This document shows, piece after piece, positions 60,331 to 64,000 of a stretch of 64,000 bases of DNA. Position 1 is the stretch's first letter, and each line of letters opens with the position of its first letter. Both the position numbers and the translations under genes were made by a program. The stretch comes from Asterias amurensis (lineage: Eukaryota > Echinodermata > Asteroidea > Forcipulatida > Asteriidae), in NCBI RefSeq assembly GCF_032118995.1, contig NC_092667.1, positions 4,146,931-4,210,930 on the forward strand, given 5' to 3'. The notes beneath the pieces were generated by a model that made no database searches, was not told the DNA's origin, and worked only from the letters and a program-made list of their open reading frames with translations.

Positions 60331-61509
60331 TTAAAGTTCAGTTCTGTATGTTTTTAAAAGGGCCTCAAATGAATAAATAATACCAATTAGGCCTACAGCA
60401 AACCCAGAAAGAATCACACAAATATTGAACAGCTTCTGGTACCAAGGAATCTCATGCCATTTAATACTTAAATGGAACCAGCAAGGCCAGACGAAAGACA
60501 GCATGGTACCGGTGAAACTGCCTATAAGACCCATCAAGAGGTTGAAATGAGGGATGACAATAGCTAGGAGCATGCTAAACACGACTACGAGGGTACGTAA
60601 AGCCACCGCCCAGACGTTCAGGTACCCGTCCAGAGCGTAGCAAGACGGAAACACCGTGCGGGGTCGACCACTGAAGAAGGCTCTTTCTAGGAGCTCCACG
60701 GCGGCGTAGAAGGGCAAGGGGTAAGACAGGAGTGCCTTGATGACCAAGACGACGTTGACGATCGCCCTGAAGCCCTGAGTGGGAAGGTTATCTGTGATTA
60801 TATCGCGGGTTCCTGGACCAAAAGACAAGTAGCAGAGATAAGCAAAGAGAGCCTTGAAGAAGCCGGCTAGACCGTGGGTCCAGTAGAGCATCTTGTTGAA
60901 CTTGTTGCGTTCGATCATGCTTCCCTCCAGGCTGGGTAGGAAGATGTGGGAAGTGTAGCTGAAGATGACGATCCCCATGGAAACCGGGAAGTAGTGGATG
61001 TCGACATGGACTGCGACGTCACTCCAATGCCAACTGGCAGCACAGCTTATGCAGAATCCAATCAAGATGGCGTTGACGACCAGGTGCACAATGGCGTTAC
61101 CAAAGCTCAAACGGGACACTGCTTTGAGGTCCAAGAGGAAAGCGCAAGGTACCACTAAGAAAGTTGCCAGCATTGTCCATGCAGTTTCATCCATCTTATC
61201 CGTAGGGAAGCTGTTACTAAGGAGATCTCCACACAGCACCAAGTACAATATACACGTCATGATCAGTTCAATGAACTGCGCAGTGTGTACAATCTGCGCA
61301 GCGAAACGGTCTCCCCATACTTCCTTAGCAATGTCCACGTAGGACTCCCGTACGCGCACACGCAAACCAGTGACGTCATCAGTGACGTAGAGGCACTCTA
61401 CTAAAATCTTTCCAGTGTAGCATGTGACTGCAGCAGCTGTGACGAGTGCGAGCAGGCCCCAGTATCCACCATGTAGGACAGCATAGGGTAGAGCAACAAG
61501 GAACATACC
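60331..61509 (-). CDS. SLC32A1: Vesicular inhibitory amino acid transporter (VGAT), last exon, 5' partial
   Basis: The minus-strand exon of 392 codons starts after CTCTTCACAG (acceptor at 61510) with GMFLVALPYAVLHGGYWG, matching the point in VGAT where ...NAIQ|GMFVLGLPYA would join. Further matches: CYTGKILVECLY, RVRESYVDIA, FIELIMTCILYLVLCGDLL, FSYTSHIFLPSLEGSM, WTHGLAG, ITDNLPTQ, VIKALLSYPLPFYAAVELLE, RTVFPSCY, IPHFNLLMGLIGSFTG. AAAP-family proton antiporter that loads GABA and glycine into synaptic vesicles. The N-terminal cytoplasmic region and start of TM1 must be on exon(s) to the right; none was recognised to the window end. Nearly the whole transporter core is in one exon. Confidence 0.95.
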   Translation of the reverse strand, partial: GMFLVALPYAVLHGGYWGLLALVTAAAVTCYTGKILVECLYVTDDVTGLRVRVRESYVDIAKEVWGDRFAAQIVHTAQFIELIMTCILYLVLCGDLLSNSFPTDKMDETAWTMLATFLVVPCAFLLDLKAVSRLSFGNAIVHLVVNAILIGFCISCAASWHWSDVAVHVDIHYFPVSMGIVIFSYTSHIFLPSLEGSMIERNKFNKMLYWTHGLAGFFKALFAYLCYLSFGPGTRDIITDNLPTQGFRAIVNVVLVIKALLSYPLPFYAAVELLERAFFSGRPRTVFPSCYALDGYLNVWAVALRTLVVVFSMLLAIVIPHFNLLMGLIGSFTGTMLSFVWPCWFHLSIKWHEIPWYQKLFNICVILSGFAVGLIGIIYSFEALLKTYRTEL

Positions 61510-63036
61510 CTGTGAAGAGAACAATAAACTCATTAACCTCAACTCAGTTTTATTTGAACATTGATTGAATACTATTTTTATATTGGTTTCATATTGCGAG
61601 GAGAGCTAATTTTTTATGATGTGAGACTAATTCATCAACTTCCTGTGATTGTTTTTAATCGTTGGCTAATAAACCAATCTAATCTAAGCATTATTCTAAT
61701 ATGGATAAAATCAAACTAGCGCTCGTATCTCACAGTGATAACCCACCAATTAACATAAATAAACAGAGTCCCCTTACTTCTTTTTTTTTTTTGGGGGGGG
61801 GGGGTAACTAAGGGGGACGGGTGTGAACGACTTTTTTAAAGCATGACGCAGTCTTAAACAAAATGTAATACATACCAAATACCAGCAACGTGGTAAATTA
61901 ACATGTTTTGTTTTGTTTGTTTTTTTGTTTTGTATATTTATAATGTTTTATTTTATTCATTTATTTTTTGTTTTATATCAATTTATTTTGTGTTGTTATC
62001 ATTTATTTATTTACTTGTTTGGGTGGGAGCGATTGGCGGGTGGCTCCTGATTGTGTAATTGAAGTTTAGTTTTTTCTTACTACGATTTCATACAGTTCCA
62101 GCAAGAGAGATTGGTTTTCAAATAATTATTCGCATAATAGTATGAAGATGATTTTTCCTCATTGTCTTTGTCTATTGATCGATGAGTAGGCTCACTCTAT
62201 GACAGCGTAATCTACAATTTTAATCAGTCAACCTCTCAGGAGCACCCGAGGCTTACGGAAGCCCCCCTCCCAGTAATGCGAACGTCTTCAAAGACATCTT
62301 AGATTTCTATATGGGAGGTGACATACTCGGAAACATTTTAGGTCAAGTCTGGTAATATTAGAATTCTCGCCCAAGGGGGGAGTACTTGACGCAATACTTG
62401 GGGCGATTGGGCGCTGATGAAGTGTTTTGAAAGAAGAATGTTAAGATGGTGTTGTAAACCCAGAGGTGTTCTAAACACACATCATAGATCATGCTGAACG
62501 GGATTTATGCCTGTTTGTTAAGGGACTTTGTTCAGGTACCGTATTGAATATATTATTAATCCACCTGTGAATTTTGGATTGGGTGAGACAGAATGCGTCA
62601 ACGATACGATGAATATTGCTTAGTTTTGTACCCGCACTTTTAATCGATTTCTTAATTAGGTTGTGCTTATAAACTTTAAGTACAGTACATAATGCGTCGG
62701 AACAACGACACATTCAAAATAAGACTTAGGTCTTAATTTAACTTCATACAAACTGGTATAACACACTATCTACCCCTCCCCTTTACCGTATTTCCATCCC
62801 TTTGAAGCACAAGTTCTTGGCACAATTTCTTGATAAAATATTTACAATGGAACCGCTTCAGTACGACAACTTTCCTATAATGAATACAATCATATTAAGA
62901 TGCACTTCAGGTAAACTAAACAAAACACCCAAGACACAAGACGAGAAGGTAAAACATAACCAACAACCCGAAATATTCTACCCCTGTTTTCCCTTGTGCA
63001 TACAAAATCTTTATCTTTTATGCATGAAGTTAAACT

Positions 63037-63116
63037 AATGTCTTTCTTAAACCTTAAGGGAGTTTTCTCTGCAACCCCTGTACTTGGGGGTTGGACGAGC
63101 TGTTTCTGCATCATGC
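63037..63116 (-). repeat. Dispersed repeat segment, copy 1
   Basis: GGGAGTTTTCTCTGCAACCC followed by GAGCTGTTTCTGCATCA. About 70-75 percent similar by eye to 63832-63911. On the minus strand both read MQKQL...P...V.EKTP.R.KK.ISL. Confidence 0.6.
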
Positions 63117-63831
63117 GCCCGATTGGTTCCAAGACGGCCACCTGTCTTGGTTATTGATCCAAGACGTGTCTTTACGCATCTGTCTTATTTAGTTATGCCG
63201 GTCCGACTAGCCTGAATTTGCTACTTCATGTTTGCACGAGTTCCATCTGGGATGAGGGTTCCGGAAGACGGAGTTTTTCCTCAACCGTTAGAAAAGTATT
63301 TACTGAAACAATTACTTCGAATGTTCTTGCGCTGTCGTGGGTTTCGTCAACAGTTTGAAACAGAGAAAACTTTACTGCTCCAGGGTTTTGTGAAAACACA
63401 ACTCACTGATTTGCCAGTGGCTCAACTCATGCATAAGTGTATAATAAACTTTCTTATTAAAAATTTAAACAATTTAACTGGACTGAAATAAATGTTGCCC
63501 ATCAAATACATTTGTGTACAGCAGCATATCGAAATCGTTCCCTTGATAAAAAATATCCGATGTGTGTAATATTTGTGTGCTTCAAACGCTTGTGAAATTT
63601 GTACATTCCTCCGGAAAACTTCTTCAAAAGAACTCTTAATTTGCCGAAATAATGATTGTTTGTATTAATCGATAGCTGCACTTAAAGACCACACGAGCCG
63701 GCAAGATCGTTCCCAGAGGGAAGGGGGGACGAGCCAATTAATGCAATGATGAGTGACTTATTAGAAATTCTATCGGACATGTGAATGGCCATGACCCCGT
63801 GTAAGCCTATGTGGTAATATGGAACGTTTAA

Positions 63832-63911
63832 ACTAATCTTTTTCTTGATCCTTGAGGGAGTTTTCTCTTCAACCCTTATCTCGGGGTCACTGAGCTGTTT
63901 TTGCATCACCA
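63832..63911 (-). repeat. Dispersed repeat segment, copy 2
   Basis: GGGAGTTTTCTCTTCAACCC followed by GAGCTGTTTTTGCATCACC and a C-run. Paired with 63037-63116, same orientation, about 795 bp apart. Confidence 0.6.
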
Positions 63912-64000
63912 CCCCCCCCCCCCCCAATCTAATTTTCAGTGTGCACAAAACGGACATCACCAAATTGAGGCTGGAGGAAATGAGTCTGTTGACGGGTATT

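Larger units (their letters stand above)
61510..64000. other. VGAT first intron or 5' flank, no exon recognised
   Basis: Contains a T-run followed directly by a G-run (about 61781-61804), TTTATTTATT-rich sequence, and the related segments at 63037-63116 and 63832-63911. I looked for the upstream VGAT exon ending in WNVTNAIQ on the minus strand and did not find it. Confidence 0.4.

Overview
The window is animal nuclear DNA: split genes with GT-AG introns, AATAAA-type poly(A) signals, many small DNA transposons, LINE and SINE debris and long minisatellites. The gene set (PAN plus fibrinogen-domain secreted protein, MS4A-like four-TM protein, SLC44A1-like and SLC16-like transporters, TMEM179, VGAT) and the P/THAP- and Harbinger-like repeats point to a marine deuterostome invertebrate. 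An echinoderm, perhaps a sea star, is my best guess. That is inference from gene style, not from a species match.

Layout. 1-10.6 kb is almost entirely tandem repeat. A 56-bp minisatellite (about 0.32-3.17 kb) is flanked by two related, oppositely oriented exon-like segments. A 48/39-bp minisatellite (about 4.38-10.05 kb) carries a 14-bp palindrome in nearly every unit. 10.6-13.5 kb is mostly empty. 13.8-14.75 kb is an intronless fibrinogen-related gene with a TATA box. 15.5 kb holds a THAP-domain remnant. 17.8-21.6 kb is a six-coding-exon MS4A-like gene, including a 66-bp exon whose introns are full of transposons. 21.6-29.7 kb is repeat-rich non-coding DNA. 29.99-38.6 kb is a 17-exon choline-transporter-like gene (652 aa). 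39.8-40.75 kb (minus) is an unrecognised 315-aa gene. 41.34-42.61 kb is a P-like DNA transposon with a perfect 8-bp target duplication. 43.7-47.5 kb is a five-exon TMEM179 gene. 50.3-53.8 kb (minus) is a six-exon SLC16/MFS transporter. 55.3-56.8 kb is a SINE, a palindromic MITE carrying a retroposon insertion, and a LINE 3' end with a very long ATT tail. 58.3-59.1 kb is an intronless bacterial-type PI-PLC. 60.3-61.5 kb (minus) is the large last exon of VGAT, whose 5' part is not visible.

The genes do not form an operon-like unit. Two have links to transmitter chemistry (choline transport; GABA/glycine vesicle loading), but I see no evidence of co-regulation. The strongest oddities are the palindromic, frame-preserving minisatellite, a transposon family full of TTGCATATGCAA palindromes, the P-like THAP element, and a PI-PLC whose expected catalytic Asp beside the first His is Cys.
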